Source: DSFO01 sp041640715
GTDB taxonomy: Archaea; Thermoproteota; Thermoprotei; Gearchaeales; Gearchaeaceae
Assembly (NCBI GenBank): GCA_041640715.1
Contig: JBEPZU010000005.1
Span: forward strand, 9,806-73,805
Reading direction: 5' to 3'
DNA length: 64,000 nt
Part shown: in pieces, positions 26,672 to 35,026 of the stretch
Position numbering within the stretch: the stretch's first letter is position 1
How the letters are laid out: each line of letters starts with the position of its first letter
The notes under the pieces: model-generated
Told to the model about the DNA's origin: nothing
What the model saw: only the letters and a program-made list of their open reading frames with translations
The model's database searches: none
Translations under genes and position numbers: made by a program

Positions 26672-27532
26672 ATGAAAAGAAGATATTTTAAGATGGATTT
26701 ACCAACATCTAAAAAGAACAATCGTAAGTTCGATGGTTCTACTCAAAGGATCAAATTCAGAATAGCTCTTTTAGACGAACTTGTGCCTAAAGGTTTCCCC
26801 TCAAACTCCTTCATATTGATCTCAGGCGAGGGCGGAATAGCTAAGTCAACTATGGTACAAAACATAGTCTTTAATTTCCTTAAGTCAAAGTATGGTTGTT
26901 TTTATATCTGCATAGACGAACATCCTCTATCTGTCTATCAGAATATGATTCTTCAAGGATTCGACATAAAAAACTACTGTGAAAAGGGGCAAATGCTTTT
27001 TGTTGATATGTTTTCTTATCGGTTAAATCTTTCAAATGAGGAAGTTGTTAGACTTAAAAATATAATAGCAGTGAATTATCCAACGAATTGGCAAAGTTTG
27101 CTTTCGCTCCTGCTTTCTCACGTCAATATTTTGATTCAGACTTATAATAAGGCGTTGGTAGTCATAGATTCGCTCACAGAACTCTTGAATAAGTTAGATA
27201 TGAATTCTGTCCTTGATTTCGTTAAAAGTGCGAGGTTTGAAATTTGTAAGAAAAAGAAAATACCTATTTTTGCAACTTCTCATTTCGGTATAAAGACTTT
27301 CGAAGATTTCGAACAGGTTTTGGATTATCATGTGGATGGAATATTCGATCTTCGTTACGATCCTGTTGCTATGCAATACGGTTTTCTCGTTAAACAAATA
27401 AGGATAAGGAAGCTGAGAAGTTCTTTGCACAGTAGCAAATGGCATTCTTTTGAAATAGTCAATGGAAGGATCGTGAAATCTCGGTTAGAAAATCTAACTC
27501 AAAAGGTTGGAAGCTTAAATGTCAATTTATAA
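26672..27532 (+). CDS. KaiC-like RecA-superfamily ATPase
   Basis: 286 residues, a single RecA/KaiC domain. The P-loop reads GEGGIAKST, with Ala where the GxxxxGK[ST] consensus has Gly but with the Lys and Ser kept. Walker B is ALVVIDSLTELL. The KaiC catalytic-glutamate region is represented by CIDEHPLSVYQNM, with one Asp and one Glu. The C-terminal strand region carries VKQIRIRKLR. The N-terminal 25 residues are basic. Function is unknown; archaeal KaiC-like proteins are often signalling ATPases. It is followed 15 bp later by two small orphan genes. Confidence 0.8.
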   Translation: MKRRYFKMDLPTSKKNNRKFDGSTQRIKFRIALLDELVPKGFPSNSFILISGEGGIAKSTMVQNIVFNFLKSKYGCFYICIDEHPLSVYQNMILQGFDIKNYCEKGQMLFVDMFSYRLNLSNEEVVRLKNIIAVNYPTNWQSLLSLLLSHVNILIQTYNKALVVIDSLTELLNKLDMNSVLDFVKSARFEICKKKKIPIFATSHFGIKTFEDFEQVLDYHVDGIFDLRYDPVAMQYGFLVKQIRIRKLRSSLHSSKWHSFEIVNGRIVKSRLENLTQKVGSLNVNL

Positions 27533-27547
27533 AAAAATAATGGGGAG

Positions 27548-27862
27548 ATGGCCGAAAATGATGAAATTGAAAAGATCTACCTCCAGCTTAAGGCTATTTC
27601 TTTAATAAAAATAATCCCATTAGTTTATGGCGTTGATTTGAACCGAGATAATTTCGAAAAAGTACTATATCTTGTTTATGGTTTGAATTCAAAGGAAGCT
27701 CAAATACTAAGAGATACTGCCAGAGGTAAGATTTGCAAATTTTCAAGTAAGGTTATTGAGAATGCTCTTGAAGAATTTGTTAAATTTTTAAATGCCACAG
27801 GATATATTGTATCAGTAAAGATATTTTTAGAGGAAGGCATCGATGAGTTTTGCTTCTCTTGA
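27548..27862 (+). CDS. Small orphan protein after the KaiC-like ATPase
   Basis: 104 residues, mostly helical, acidic, without cysteines in a metal pattern. The middle reads YGLNSKEAQILRDTARGKICKF. I do not recognise it. GGGGAG directly before the ATG may act as a weak ribosome binding site. It overlaps the next gene by 20 bp, so ATPase, this protein and the next are probably one transcript. Confidence 0.6.
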   Translation: MAENDEIEKIYLQLKAISLIKIIPLVYGVDLNRDNFEKVLYLVYGLNSKEAQILRDTARGKICKFSSKVIENALEEFVKFLNATGYIVSVKIFLEEGIDEFCFS

Positions 27863-28223
27863 GAAATACATCATAAATCTCCTCTATGAAGGAAATGTGA
27901 TATGCAAGCTAGAGATGATTAGATATCTTAGTCCTATACTTATAGAGAGGATCGTTAGAGCTCTTCCGATAAAAGGTCTAGTCCTCGTTTCAAAGAATAA
28001 AGTGTTAATTAATATCCCGATAGCCTATGGTTTAAGTAAAGGTAAGTTTAATCATGAAGAAGGCAATGTAGCTTATGACGCTTTTAATAAGGCTCTAATT
28101 ATTTACCTAGGCAGCGAAGCTGATAATTTAGAAAACATAGGAAGAGTATCTGAAGGTCTATCAAATCTGTCTAAACTTAAAACAGGAATGTTCGTAACTC
28201 TCGATTTGGAAAAAGAAGAATAA
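27843..28223 (+). CDS. Small orphan protein, third gene of the KaiC-like unit
   Basis: 126 residues with alternating strands and helices, for example KGLVLVSKNKVLINIPIAYGL, FNKALIIYLGSEAD and KTGMFVTLDLE. No known motif is recognised. The 20-bp overlap with the upstream gene suggests coupled translation. It ends convergent to a conserved hypothetical gene. Confidence 0.6.
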   Translation: MSFASLEKYIINLLYEGNVICKLEMIRYLSPILIERIVRALPIKGLVLVSKNKVLINIPIAYGLSKGKFNHEEGNVAYDAFNKALIIYLGSEADNLENIGRVSEGLSNLSKLKTGMFVTLDLEKEE

Positions 28224-28269
28224 TTTAAAACAAATTAAGAAAAAGGACAATATTAGTTGAAGGTACTTC

Positions 28270-28614
28270 TTATTTTATTTCTACAAAGGGCGGTTTTTTA
28301 TCCAATGATATTACTGGTATCGATATGAAACCCGCTTTCGTTCTGTCCGAAAATAATATTGTTTCACCTCCTTCATCGACCCTTACTAGAATATACTTTC
28401 CTTCGTTTTCGTTAGTACAATAGTAGAATATAGGTACGCCGTTTAAGTTGAAATAATCATGGAATATCACAAACATTCCATAATAGTTTTTTTCTTCATG
28501 AGTAAACCGAATTAGGTATGCCGGTTGGCCTAGGCTTATCATCATGGCAGCAAATCTCGCTATGTCTGCTATGCTAGATGCTTCTAAAGAGTATACAGGC
28601 TTTATTTCAGTCAT
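28270..28614 (-). CDS. Conserved hypothetical protein
   Basis: 114 residues, beginning MTEIKPVYSLEASSIADIARF, with alternating beta strands (AYLIRFTHEEKNYYGMFVIFHDY, VPIFYYCTNENEGKYILVRVD). It looks like a small alpha/beta protein of the kind widely conserved in Thermoproteota, but I cannot name a family. ATG 28614 lies 24 bp from the stop of the upstream membrane protein gene, so they may be co-transcribed. Confidence 0.6.
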   Translation of the reverse strand: MTEIKPVYSLEASSIADIARFAAMMISLGQPAYLIRFTHEEKNYYGMFVIFHDYFNLNGVPIFYYCTNENEGKYILVRVDEGGETILFSDRTKAGFISIPVISLDKKPPFVEIK

Positions 28615-28638
28615 AATAAAGAGTTTATCTTTTCTTGC

Positions 28639-29181
28639 TTATTTTCTTAATCTTACAGTCATCGCGTTGATTTTTATACCATATAAACTCGTCAATAAAC
28701 CCACGAGAACCAAACTTGATGTAACTCCAAAATAAAAATATGCATTGAAATATTGAATGAAGCTACTGGAATAAAAGACCGAATTGGTCAAAGAGAACAA
28801 CCATGCAATAAAAGTGCTAACCAAAAACAAAGAGAATGCATTCAAAAATATGTGCATTTTATTTTCGGGCTCTTTATGAAAAACTTGATTATAAATCAGT
28901 AAAGTTATAGCAAAAATTATCCCTAATGTAACGGCCAAGATTATCGGCATTTTTATTAATATAGCATATATGATCGACCCCAAAAATCCTCCAGCAAGAA
29001 CAGATTGTTTTCGCAAATAAGGAGTTAATAAGAAGGTCAAAAAATAGAGTGGAACTATTCTATCGATAATACCTAGTTGAGAGGGTAAGTTAAGCAAGAA
29101 AATATTTGAGAAAGGAAAAAGAAATGTTAAGATTAAAGTTCCAAAAAAACCTTCTTTAAAGTTAGAAAAAAATTTGATCAT
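28639..29181 (-). CDS. Hypothetical membrane protein
   Basis: 180 residues with five or six membrane segments (FFGTLILTFLFPFSNIFLL, PLYFLTFLLTPYL, SIIYAILIKMPIILAVTLGIIFAITLLIY, LFLVSTFIAWLF, SSLVLVGLLTSLYG). No family is recognised. It follows the alba gene by 24 bp on the same strand and precedes the conserved hypothetical gene, so it may be in the alba transcript. Confidence 0.6.
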   Translation of the reverse strand: MIKFFSNFKEGFFGTLILTFLFPFSNIFLLNLPSQLGIIDRIVPLYFLTFLLTPYLRKQSVLAGGFLGSIIYAILIKMPIILAVTLGIIFAITLLIYNQVFHKEPENKMHIFLNAFSLFLVSTFIAWLFSLTNSVFYSSSFIQYFNAYFYFGVTSSLVLVGLLTSLYGIKINAMTVRLRK

Positions 29182-29205
29182 AAAAAAATTAAAAATTTTG
29201 CAATT

Positions 29206-29550
29206 TTACTTTATTTTCTCTAGGTGTATTTCGATGGTTGATACGTCTCTTGCTTTTTCTCCTTCTCCTACTCTTTCAGTGCCGATTTCTATTTTAGAAA
29301 CGCTGATAGCACCAGGTAGGAACTTGTTCTTCAGAATTTCTACTACATCTACTGCTCTAGATATATTTGCTCCTCTTGCTTTTAAAGTAGCCCTATTAGA
29401 ACCGCGCTGGAATTGCATTAAAGTGGCTACTACATATCCCATTATCGGCTTTTTACCTATTAGTACTGTATTCTCAGGTATCGGTGTTCTCTTTTTTGCT
29501 TGTTGTTCTGAAACTACAGGTATGGCTTCGGATTTTGTTTCTTCGGTCAT
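29206..29550 (-). CDS. albA: Alba chromatin protein
   Basis: 114 residues. After a 25-residue Lys/Glu-rich tail the Alba fold begins at NTVLIGKKPIMGYVVA, which includes the DNA-contacting lysines that can be acetylated. It continues with QRGSNRATLKARGANISRAVDVVEIL and IEIGTERV. It coats DNA and RNA as a dimer. GAGGGAG a few bases before ATG 29550 can serve as a ribosome binding site. The N-terminal tail is longer than in typical Alba proteins of about 90-100 residues. Confidence 0.93.
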   Translation of the reverse strand: MTEETKSEAIPVVSEQQAKKRTPIPENTVLIGKKPIMGYVVATLMQFQRGSNRATLKARGANISRAVDVVEILKNKFLPGAISVSKIEIGTERVGEGEKARDVSTIEIHLEKIK

Positions 29551-29588
29551 GCTTCTCCCTCGTTAATGAAAATTAAGGTAATTGTTCT

Positions 29589-30836
29589 TTATAAATGTTT
29601 ACTATAAACTTTAAGATTAGTTACGAATTCTTTGATTCGTTTTATTCCTTCAAATATCATCTCCTCGTTTAAAACGGCTGGAGAGAAAGATAATCTGGTC
29701 CAACCATCAAGACCGAAGTCAACTCCTGGGGCTAAAGCGATTTGTTGTTTATTAAGCAATTCTGCACAGAATTTCCTGGAATCTTCCATTATTTTTTTGT
29801 GGTTGAAGAATAGATAGAAAGCTCCCTTAGGTTCTAACATTTCAAATTCGGAAATTTCTTCTCTTAGTGTTTTATAAGTAATTCTAGCTGTTCGTTGATA
29901 GATTTCCTTTCCTTTATAAATGAACTCTTTTATTTTTTCTAAGTTTTCTTTCTTACTCAATAATTCAGCTATAATTTTCTGGGAAAAACTGTTTGGACAC
30001 AAAATTGAAGTTTGTCTTATAGTTTCAACGTATTTCGTTATTTCTCGATCAGCTAAAATGTAAGCCATCCTTAGTCCCGGTATTCTTAGTTCTTTAGAGA
30101 AGGTACATATGAAAATTTCATGTTCATCGATGTTTTTACTGAAATAATAAGGTTTCTCTACGTAACAAAATCCTCTATAAGCTAGATCTGTTATCAAATA
30201 GATTTTATTATCTTTGGCTATCTCTGATATTTCACGAAATAACTTATCATCTATAACTTGACCATCTGGGTTTCCAGGCGAGGTAAGGAATATGGCAGAG
30301 GTTTTATCAGTAATCAACTCTTTTAATTCCTCTAAATCTGGTTCATATCTTACACTGTCTTCTTTCAATAAATTCCAGTATTTTATTTTAGTCTTTAGAT
30401 TGCTTGCCAACAAAATTTGTCTAAAGTAGTTTAAATAATGCGGTCTGGTAAGTATTATTTCGCTGTTTTCATGAGCTAAATTCTCCATTAGCGCAGCTGT
30501 CAATTCTGTGCTTCCATCGCCTATAGTTACGTTTTCATCCTCTATTTTTCTTCCGAAGAGCTCTTTTTCGTATTCAATAATCGAACTGATAGTTTCAGTA
30601 AGTCCTCTAGTAGGACCGTACTGAGTACTTCTCAAAAATTTCGATTCGTCGCTTAAAATGTCTTTTATTGCTTCTTTGAGAAAAGGGGGAGGTGGATCTT
30701 GAGGCCAACCACCTGCTAAATAAATAATTTTTTTCTCTGTTTTAGTCTTAGAATATTCTTCTATTAAATTCATTATTTCTCTTATACTATGAGGATTTTC
30801 TAAGAAGAACTTAGCCTTCTCTGAAATTTTTTGCAT
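29589..30836 (-). CDS. PLP-dependent aminotransferase (class I/II)
   Basis: 415 residues. Markers are YLAGGWPQDPPPP, QYGPTRGLTET, the substrate-binding SPGNPDGQV, DLAYRG, the Schiff-base lysine in CTFSKELRIPGLRMAY and RLSFSP near the end. It belongs to the same broad group as the aminotransferase at 12.5-13.7 kb but is clearly a different paralog. The substrate is unknown; an aromatic or aminoadipate-type donor is possible. It is divergent from a small conserved gene. Confidence 0.85.
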   Translation of the reverse strand: MQKISEKAKFFLENPHSIREIMNLIEEYSKTKTEKKIIYLAGGWPQDPPPPFLKEAIKDILSDESKFLRSTQYGPTRGLTETISSIIEYEKELFGRKIEDENVTIGDGSTELTAALMENLAHENSEIILTRPHYLNYFRQILLASNLKTKIKYWNLLKEDSVRYEPDLEELKELITDKTSAIFLTSPGNPDGQVIDDKLFREISEIAKDNKIYLITDLAYRGFCYVEKPYYFSKNIDEHEIFICTFSKELRIPGLRMAYILADREITKYVETIRQTSILCPNSFSQKIIAELLSKKENLEKIKEFIYKGKEIYQRTARITYKTLREEISEFEMLEPKGAFYLFFNHKKIMEDSRKFCAELLNKQQIALAPGVDFGLDGWTRLSFSPAVLNEEMIFEGIKRIKEFVTNLKVYSKHL

Positions 30837-30871
30837 AAGATTTAAGAGAGATGATATATTATAAGTTTAGC

Positions 30872-31192
30872 ATGGAAGTTGTTCTCAATGTACTTTTAAC
30901 ATCTAAAACCATGTTTAAGGATAACAATGAATGGTATGTAAGACTGGAATTCTCTCAAGAAAAAGGTTTACCACCTATGGTAGCTAGTCCTGGTGATTTA
31001 AACCTACAAAATCTAATGCCTTTCTTTCAGCAAATAATGCGTACTATAATACCACAGTCAGCAATGTTGCCAAGATTAATTCTTGTTTTAAGAGAAGAAG
31101 AATGGGAGAAATTGGAAAATAAACCAGATATAGGAGATGAGATCGTTATTAGATTTTCAGACAATAAAGAAATTTCTTTTAAGAAAAATTAA
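30872..31192 (+). CDS. Conserved hypothetical protein
   Basis: 106 residues from the preferred ATG 30872 (MEVVLNVLLTSK); an in-frame ATG at 30851 would add seven residues. A stretch around LPPMVASPGDLNLQNLMPFF is followed by LPRLILVLREEEWEKLE and a final beta region DEIVIRFSDNKEISF. I know no function; it looks like a small beta-rich protein with a DNA- or nucleotide-free interior. It overlaps the convergent rpoK stop by 4 bp. Confidence 0.55.
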   Translation: MEVVLNVLLTSKTMFKDNNEWYVRLEFSQEKGLPPMVASPGDLNLQNLMPFFQQIMRTIIPQSAMLPRLILVLREEEWEKLENKPDIGDEIVIRFSDNKEISFKKN

Positions 31193-31479
31193 CCGGAAAT
31201 ATCTTCTATTTTCTCCAAGCCTGCATCTGTCCCTCTTTTTATCAAGAAAGGTATTTTTTTAGCTTCAATTTCAAGTTTGGCTATTTTAATTGGATCATTT
31301 ATTTCTTTTGGTACTTTTATCAGAGGGTCCGCTCCTTCGAGGAGTTGTAAAGCCCTAATGCCTATTATCCTAGCTTTCTCGTATCTTATTTGTGAGGGGG
31401 GTAAGTTCACAAAGACTGGGAGTTGTAAAAAAATTTCTTTATCATTATGTTTCTCCTGTTTCTTCGCCTTTCCCTTCAT
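31189..31479 (-). CDS. rpoK: RNA polymerase subunit Rpo6 (RpoK)
   Basis: 96 residues with the Rpb6/omega-like core: IRYEKARIIGIRALQLLEGADPLI, then DPIKIAKLEIEAKKIPFLIKR. It helps assemble and stabilise the RNA polymerase core. The only ATG start, 31479, lies 35 bp inside the 3' end of the thermosome gene. GTG 31410 is a possible internal start that would avoid the overlap but trims the basic tail. It probably shares the thermosome transcript. Confidence 0.88.
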   Translation of the reverse strand: MKGKAKKQEKHNDKEIFLQLPVFVNLPPSQIRYEKARIIGIRALQLLEGADPLIKVPKEINDPIKIAKLEIEAKKIPFLIKRGTDAGLEKIEDISG

Positions 31480-33088
31480 GCTTCGAAGGTTTGGTAGGAG
31501 CAGCAGAAATTATGTCATCTACCCTCAAAATCATTATAGCAGCTTCTGTGGCTGCTTTGATCGCTTGTTGCTTAACATTAGCTGGATCAAAAATACCTTT
31601 CTTAGCCATGTCCTCTATATTTCCTTCTAATACATTCACTCCGTATGCATACTTGTTTTCTGAATGCAATGCCCTCAACTTTACTAGAGTATCTATCGAA
31701 TCCATACCTGCCGTTTCAGCTAATATCGAGGGTATAATTTCTAATGCTTCAGCAAATTTCAATGCGGCAAGTTGTTCTTTGCCATACAAGTTCTTACTGA
31801 ATTCTCTAACTTTAAGCGCTAAAGTAACTTCTATCGCTCCTCCTCCTGGGAATACTTTTCTTTTTTCTAGAGTATTTTTGGCTACATATATCGCATCTCT
31901 TAAAGCTCTTTCAGCTTCATCAATTATCAGCTCAGAACCCCCTCTTATTAGTATAGTCACAGCTTTAGGGTTCTTACAACCTTCTATGAAGAGCATTTTT
32001 TCTTCACCTATTTTTCTTTCCTCAACGAGGTCAGCGTAACCCAAGTCCTCCGGTTTAATATCCTCGATATCTGTTATTATTCTAGCGCCTGTAGCCTTTG
32101 CAACCTTTTCTACATCGCTTTCTTTAACCCTCCTTACAGCCAAGATATTCTTTTTCTTAAGTAAAAATTGCGCGGTATCATCTATACCTTTCTGGCATAT
32201 TACTACATTAGCTCCTGTAGAAGCGAGCTTATCTACTGCTTTCGCAAGGATCCTTGTTTCTTCGTCAAGGAAGCTCTTCATTTGTTCAGGGGAAGTGATG
32301 CTTATCTTAGAAGAGATTTCAGGCTTCTCTATTTCCAAAGGTGCATTTATCACCGCTATTCTAGCCCCTTTAACCAACTTTGGCATTCCTGGGTGGACAA
32401 CTTCTTTGTCTAATACTAGACCTTTAATCAATTCGGTATCCTCCAAAGATCGCCCTTTTCTTTTTTCTAATTTTATATAATCAGGGTTTATCCTAGTTTC
32501 ACCATTAACCTCTTCAGCTACAAGCAGACAAGCTTGCATTGCTATCTCTGCGAGTTTTTCTTTATATTCACTTATCGCTTTACTATACATCGATGCCATA
32601 ATCACTTTCTTTAGCATATCATAGTCTTCTTTTTCTACCTTTATAGCGAGGTTATCGATTTCCCTATTTACGTAATCTAATGCCTTTCTATAACCGTCTA
32701 TGATTATCGTAGGATGAATGTTTTGCGCTAATAATTCTTCGGCCTTCTTTAAAAGTTCTCCAGCTAATACTACTACGGTTGTAGTACCATCTCCTACTTC
32801 TGAATCTTGCGCCTTAGATACTTCAACTAGCATTTTAGCTGCAGGATGATTTATCTCCATTTCTTTCAATATTGTTGCTCCATCACCTGTTATAGTGACG
32901 TCTCCTAAACTATCTACCATCATCTTATCTAACCCTCTTGGTCCTAGGGAGGTCTTTAGAGTCTCCGATAATACTTTAGCTGCTGCGATGTTTATTTCAT
33001 AGGCTTCCTTACCAATGGTTCTTTTTGTTCCTTCTTTTAATATCAAGAAGGGAATAGGTTGAGTAGAAGCTTGCGCCGCCATAGTCAT
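31445..33088 (-). CDS. Thermosome subunit (group II chaperonin)
   Basis: About 547 residues. Landmarks are LKTSLGPRGLDKMMVDSLGDVTITGDGATIL, the ATP-binding GDGTTTVVVLAG, and the C-terminal VFPGGGAIEV and YGVNVLEG stretches. The tail after VDDIISAAP is short and acidic (KGEGEETGET). It folds proteins in an ATP-driven double ring. Three ATGs (33094, 33088, 33082) are possible; a TTTAAATAAT TATA box centred near 33113 puts the leaderless start at 33088. Other subunits of the ring must lie elsewhere. Confidence 0.95.
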   Translation of the reverse strand: MTMAAQASTQPIPFLILKEGTKRTIGKEAYEINIAAAKVLSETLKTSLGPRGLDKMMVDSLGDVTITGDGATILKEMEINHPAAKMLVEVSKAQDSEVGDGTTTVVVLAGELLKKAEELLAQNIHPTIIIDGYRKALDYVNREIDNLAIKVEKEDYDMLKKVIMASMYSKAISEYKEKLAEIAMQACLLVAEEVNGETRINPDYIKLEKRKGRSLEDTELIKGLVLDKEVVHPGMPKLVKGARIAVINAPLEIEKPEISSKISITSPEQMKSFLDEETRILAKAVDKLASTGANVVICQKGIDDTAQFLLKKKNILAVRRVKESDVEKVAKATGARIITDIEDIKPEDLGYADLVEERKIGEEKMLFIEGCKNPKAVTILIRGGSELIIDEAERALRDAIYVAKNTLEKRKVFPGGGAIEVTLALKVREFSKNLYGKEQLAALKFAEALEIIPSILAETAGMDSIDTLVKLRALHSENKYAYGVNVLEGNIEDMAKKGIFDPANVKQQAIKAATEAAIMILRVDDIISAAPTKPSKHEGKGEETGET

Positions 33089-33108
33089 TTTCATATTTTG
33101 TTGAATTA

Positions 33109-33118
33109 ATTATTTAAA
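33109..33118 (-). promoter_or_regulatory. TATA box of the thermosome gene
   Basis: TTTAAATAAT on the minus strand lies about 25 bp before ATG 33088, the usual archaeal distance to the transcription start. It decides between three clustered ATG codons. Confidence 0.55.
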
Positions 33119-33139
33119 CTTTTTCGTGAATAGACTATT

Positions 33140-33334
33140 ATGGAGTCAAACGATAAGAGGATTAAACGAATAACCATCTTTATAACTTCTCTTTTTCTTG
33201 TTATCTTTTTTATTATAATGATTTTATTTTATTTAAATTTAATCTATATATCATTAGATCTTTTTTATCTTTTATTATCTTTGACTTTTATTTCATTTTT
33301 AGCTTCTATTATAAATTATTTGAGTAAATCATAA
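33140..33334 (+). CDS. Small two-helix membrane protein
   Basis: 64 residues with a charged N-terminus MESNDKRIKRIT and two hydrophobic segments (TSLFLVIFFIIMILFYLNL and LFYLLLSLTFISFLASII). It is divergent from the thermosome gene with a 46-bp spacer. No family is recognised. The short length in very AT-rich DNA makes it only a moderately supported gene. Confidence 0.45.
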   Translation: MESNDKRIKRITIFITSLFLVIFFIIMILFYLNLIYISLDLFYLLLSLTFISFLASIINYLSKS

Positions 33335-33405
33335 AAAATTTACTTTTTTAATTTTAAAAAATTAAATTACAAGGTAGTTAAATATCTTGAATCTAATCAG
33401 TTTTG

Positions 33406-33738
33406 ATGTATAATTTCTATACATCACTGCTTTTAGCGTTAGTAATTTTAGAGCCATTAATGATCGTTGATGATACTAATAGCACGCTCGATCCTTTTCA
33501 ATGGCTTAAAAACATCTTTGATAAAGGAATTGCGGCTATAGAAGAGTTGGGAAGTTATTTTCTCGGAAGGTTAGTTAAATTCCTTTTATTTTTTTCAAGG
33601 ATGATTTATGCAGTCGTAATTATAATAGGTTTAATACTTTGGTTATCTGGGCTTCAACCACATAAAGGTAGAAGGTTTGTAATAGGATCTATATTTTTAG
33701 CTATCATCGTAGAATTTCTCTCCATCATTTTAACTTAA
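33406..33738 (+). CDS. Small membrane protein with pilin-like TrbC/CedA1 layout
   Basis: 110 residues from ATG 33406; GTTAAATATC at about 33377-33386 is a TATA box at leaderless distance. A hydrophobic N-terminus (YTSLLLALVILEPLMIV) is followed by an acidic soluble stretch and an amphipathic segment. Two membrane helices (MIYAVVIIIGLILWLSG and RFVIGSIFLAIIVEFLSIIL) are separated by a short basic loop QPHKGRR. This two-helix, basic-loop arrangement resembles TrbC/VirB2-type pilins and the archaeal CedA1 protein. The resemblance is topological only and needs a profile search. It overlaps the convergent acetyltransferase gene by 14 bp. Confidence 0.55.
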   Translation: MYNFYTSLLLALVILEPLMIVDDTNSTLDPFQWLKNIFDKGIAAIEELGSYFLGRLVKFLLFFSRMIYAVVIIIGLILWLSGLQPHKGRRFVIGSIFLAIIVEFLSIILT

Positions 33739-34225
33739 CGGTCATCGTATATGCATCTTCTCCATCACTGTAATATGAGGGTATCCTATTCGTGATAACG
33801 AAATTGAATTTTTTATAGAGGTTTATAGCAGGCTCGTTTGTGACCCTTACTTCTAAATACAATTCATCTATTTTCTTTTTCTTCAAATATTCTATCGTTT
33901 CCTTTAGTAGTGCACTTGCAATACCTTTTCTCCTAAATTCTTCGAGTATAGCTATCGATATGAGGTGTCCTTTTTTTACCAGTGAGAAACCGAAATTTGA
34001 AAAGCCGAACTCCGTTCGACTCATGCTGTAACCGACTATTTTTTCTTCTAAGTCTTTCTCTACTACTCCTACCAGGAATAGATCAGGGTATTCATTGAGA
34101 TGATAATAAAAATAGTCTGCGGAATAATTTTCTGGTAAACATTTTCTGTTTATTTCAATAACAGCAGGTATATCTTTTATCGTCGCTTTTCTTATATATA
34201 TTACCTCGCTTTTCACTTTAATCAT
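33725..34225 (-). CDS. GNAT N-terminal acetyltransferase (RimI/Ard1-like)
   Basis: 166 residues from ATG 34225; upstream in-frame ATGs at 34234 and 34252 are less likely given a TATA-like TTTATTAA centred near 34245. The GNAT core is present: ISIAILEEFRRKGIASALL is the acetyl-CoA pyrophosphate loop, followed by ELYLEVRVTNEPAINLYKKFNF. The N-terminal part IRKATIKDIPAVIEINRKCLPENY matches archaeal Ard1/RimI enzymes that acetylate protein N-termini, Alba among them in Sulfolobus. Confidence 0.85.
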   Translation of the reverse strand: MIKVKSEVIYIRKATIKDIPAVIEINRKCLPENYSADYFYYHLNEYPDLFLVGVVEKDLEEKIVGYSMSRTEFGFSNFGFSLVKKGHLISIAILEEFRRKGIASALLKETIEYLKKKKIDELYLEVRVTNEPAINLYKKFNFVITNRIPSYYSDGEDAYTMTVKLK

Positions 34226-34272
34226 AATATACATAAGTTCATTAATAAACATTGGCTCGATGAAGGGTTTGG

Positions 34273-34363
34273 GTTAGTTAATGCTAAAATAATAAACCGC
34301 TGGATTTCTCATATAAGAGGCGGATTCGCTTTAATTCGGACTATTTTTTAGCATTATCCTAAC
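34273..34363. repeat. Inverted repeat around a nested hairpin
   Basis: AATGCTAAAA (34280-34289) pairs perfectly with TTTTAGCATT (34346-34355), and GTTAG (34273-34277) pairs with CTAAC (34359-34363). Inside, CCGCT (34297-34301) pairs with GGCGG (34319-34323) with one G-U. The whole folds as one long stem. It lies between the tbp stop and the acetyltransferase promoter. It could be a small transcript, a tbp 3' element or a remnant of a miniature mobile element. Confidence 0.5.
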
Positions 34364-34410
34364 GAATAGGAAAAAAATGGTTGCTGATCGGAGAATTTCA
34401 CTCTTTTATA

Positions 34411-34983
34411 TTAGGCTGGTTCGAATAGAACTCCTTTTTCTTTGAGCATTTTGTATACGATCTCCACCGCATTTTTAACATCTTCTTCTTTCTTGGCTCC
34501 TGTACAGACCATGTTTCCTGAGCTAAATATCAACAATACAACTCTAGGGTTCTGCAATCTAAATATTAAGCCAGGGAATTGCTCAGGTTCATACATAGTA
34601 TTTTCGAACAATAGAGCCGCTTTCTCTAAGTTAACCTCAGCATTAAGCTGAGCAGAAGCCACTATATTCTGGATTTGAATCCTAGGATTAGGAGGTAATT
34701 TTATGTTTCTTGCACTTAATTTACTTATTATATTGTCAATTGTTTTGTATACTTCCTTCTCTGAACGAGCTCCTGTACAAACCATTTTGCCTGAGCCAAA
34801 AATTAAAGTAGCTGTCTTAGGTCTATTCAATCTGAAAACTAAGCCAGGGAATTGCTCAGGTCTATATTCTACCATATCCTCCATCGTTGCAGCAACTTTT
34901 TGTAAATCAATTCTCTCGCCAAAAGAGACAGATGCAACTACATTTTGTATCTCATACTTATATTTAGGTTTTCTAATAATCAT
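34411..34983 (-). CDS. tbp: TATA-box-binding protein
   Basis: 190 residues made of two direct repeats, each with NVVAS/NIVAS, EQFPGLVFRL/EQFPGLIFRL and FGSGKMVCTGA/FSSGNMVCTGA. Phenylalanines that intercalate at the TATA box are kept in both halves. It recruits TFB and RNA polymerase to promoters. It lacks the acidic C-terminal tail seen in some archaeal TBPs. It starts at ATG 34983, 43 bp after the signal peptidase stop. Confidence 0.97.
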   Translation of the reverse strand: MIIRKPKYKYEIQNVVASVSFGERIDLQKVAATMEDMVEYRPEQFPGLVFRLNRPKTATLIFGSGKMVCTGARSEKEVYKTIDNIISKLSARNIKLPPNPRIQIQNIVASAQLNAEVNLEKAALLFENTMYEPEQFPGLIFRLQNPRVVLLIFSSGNMVCTGAKKEEDVKNAVEIVYKMLKEKGVLFEPA

Positions 34984-35026
34984 AGAATTCCTATTTATAA
35001 ATCCTCTTTAGACCTATATAAAGACC

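Noticed and set aside
31411..31479. Reading rpoK from GTG 31410 instead of ATG 31479
   Set aside because: It would remove the overlap with the thermosome gene but also the basic N-terminus; neither start has a ribosome binding site, so I kept the ATG.
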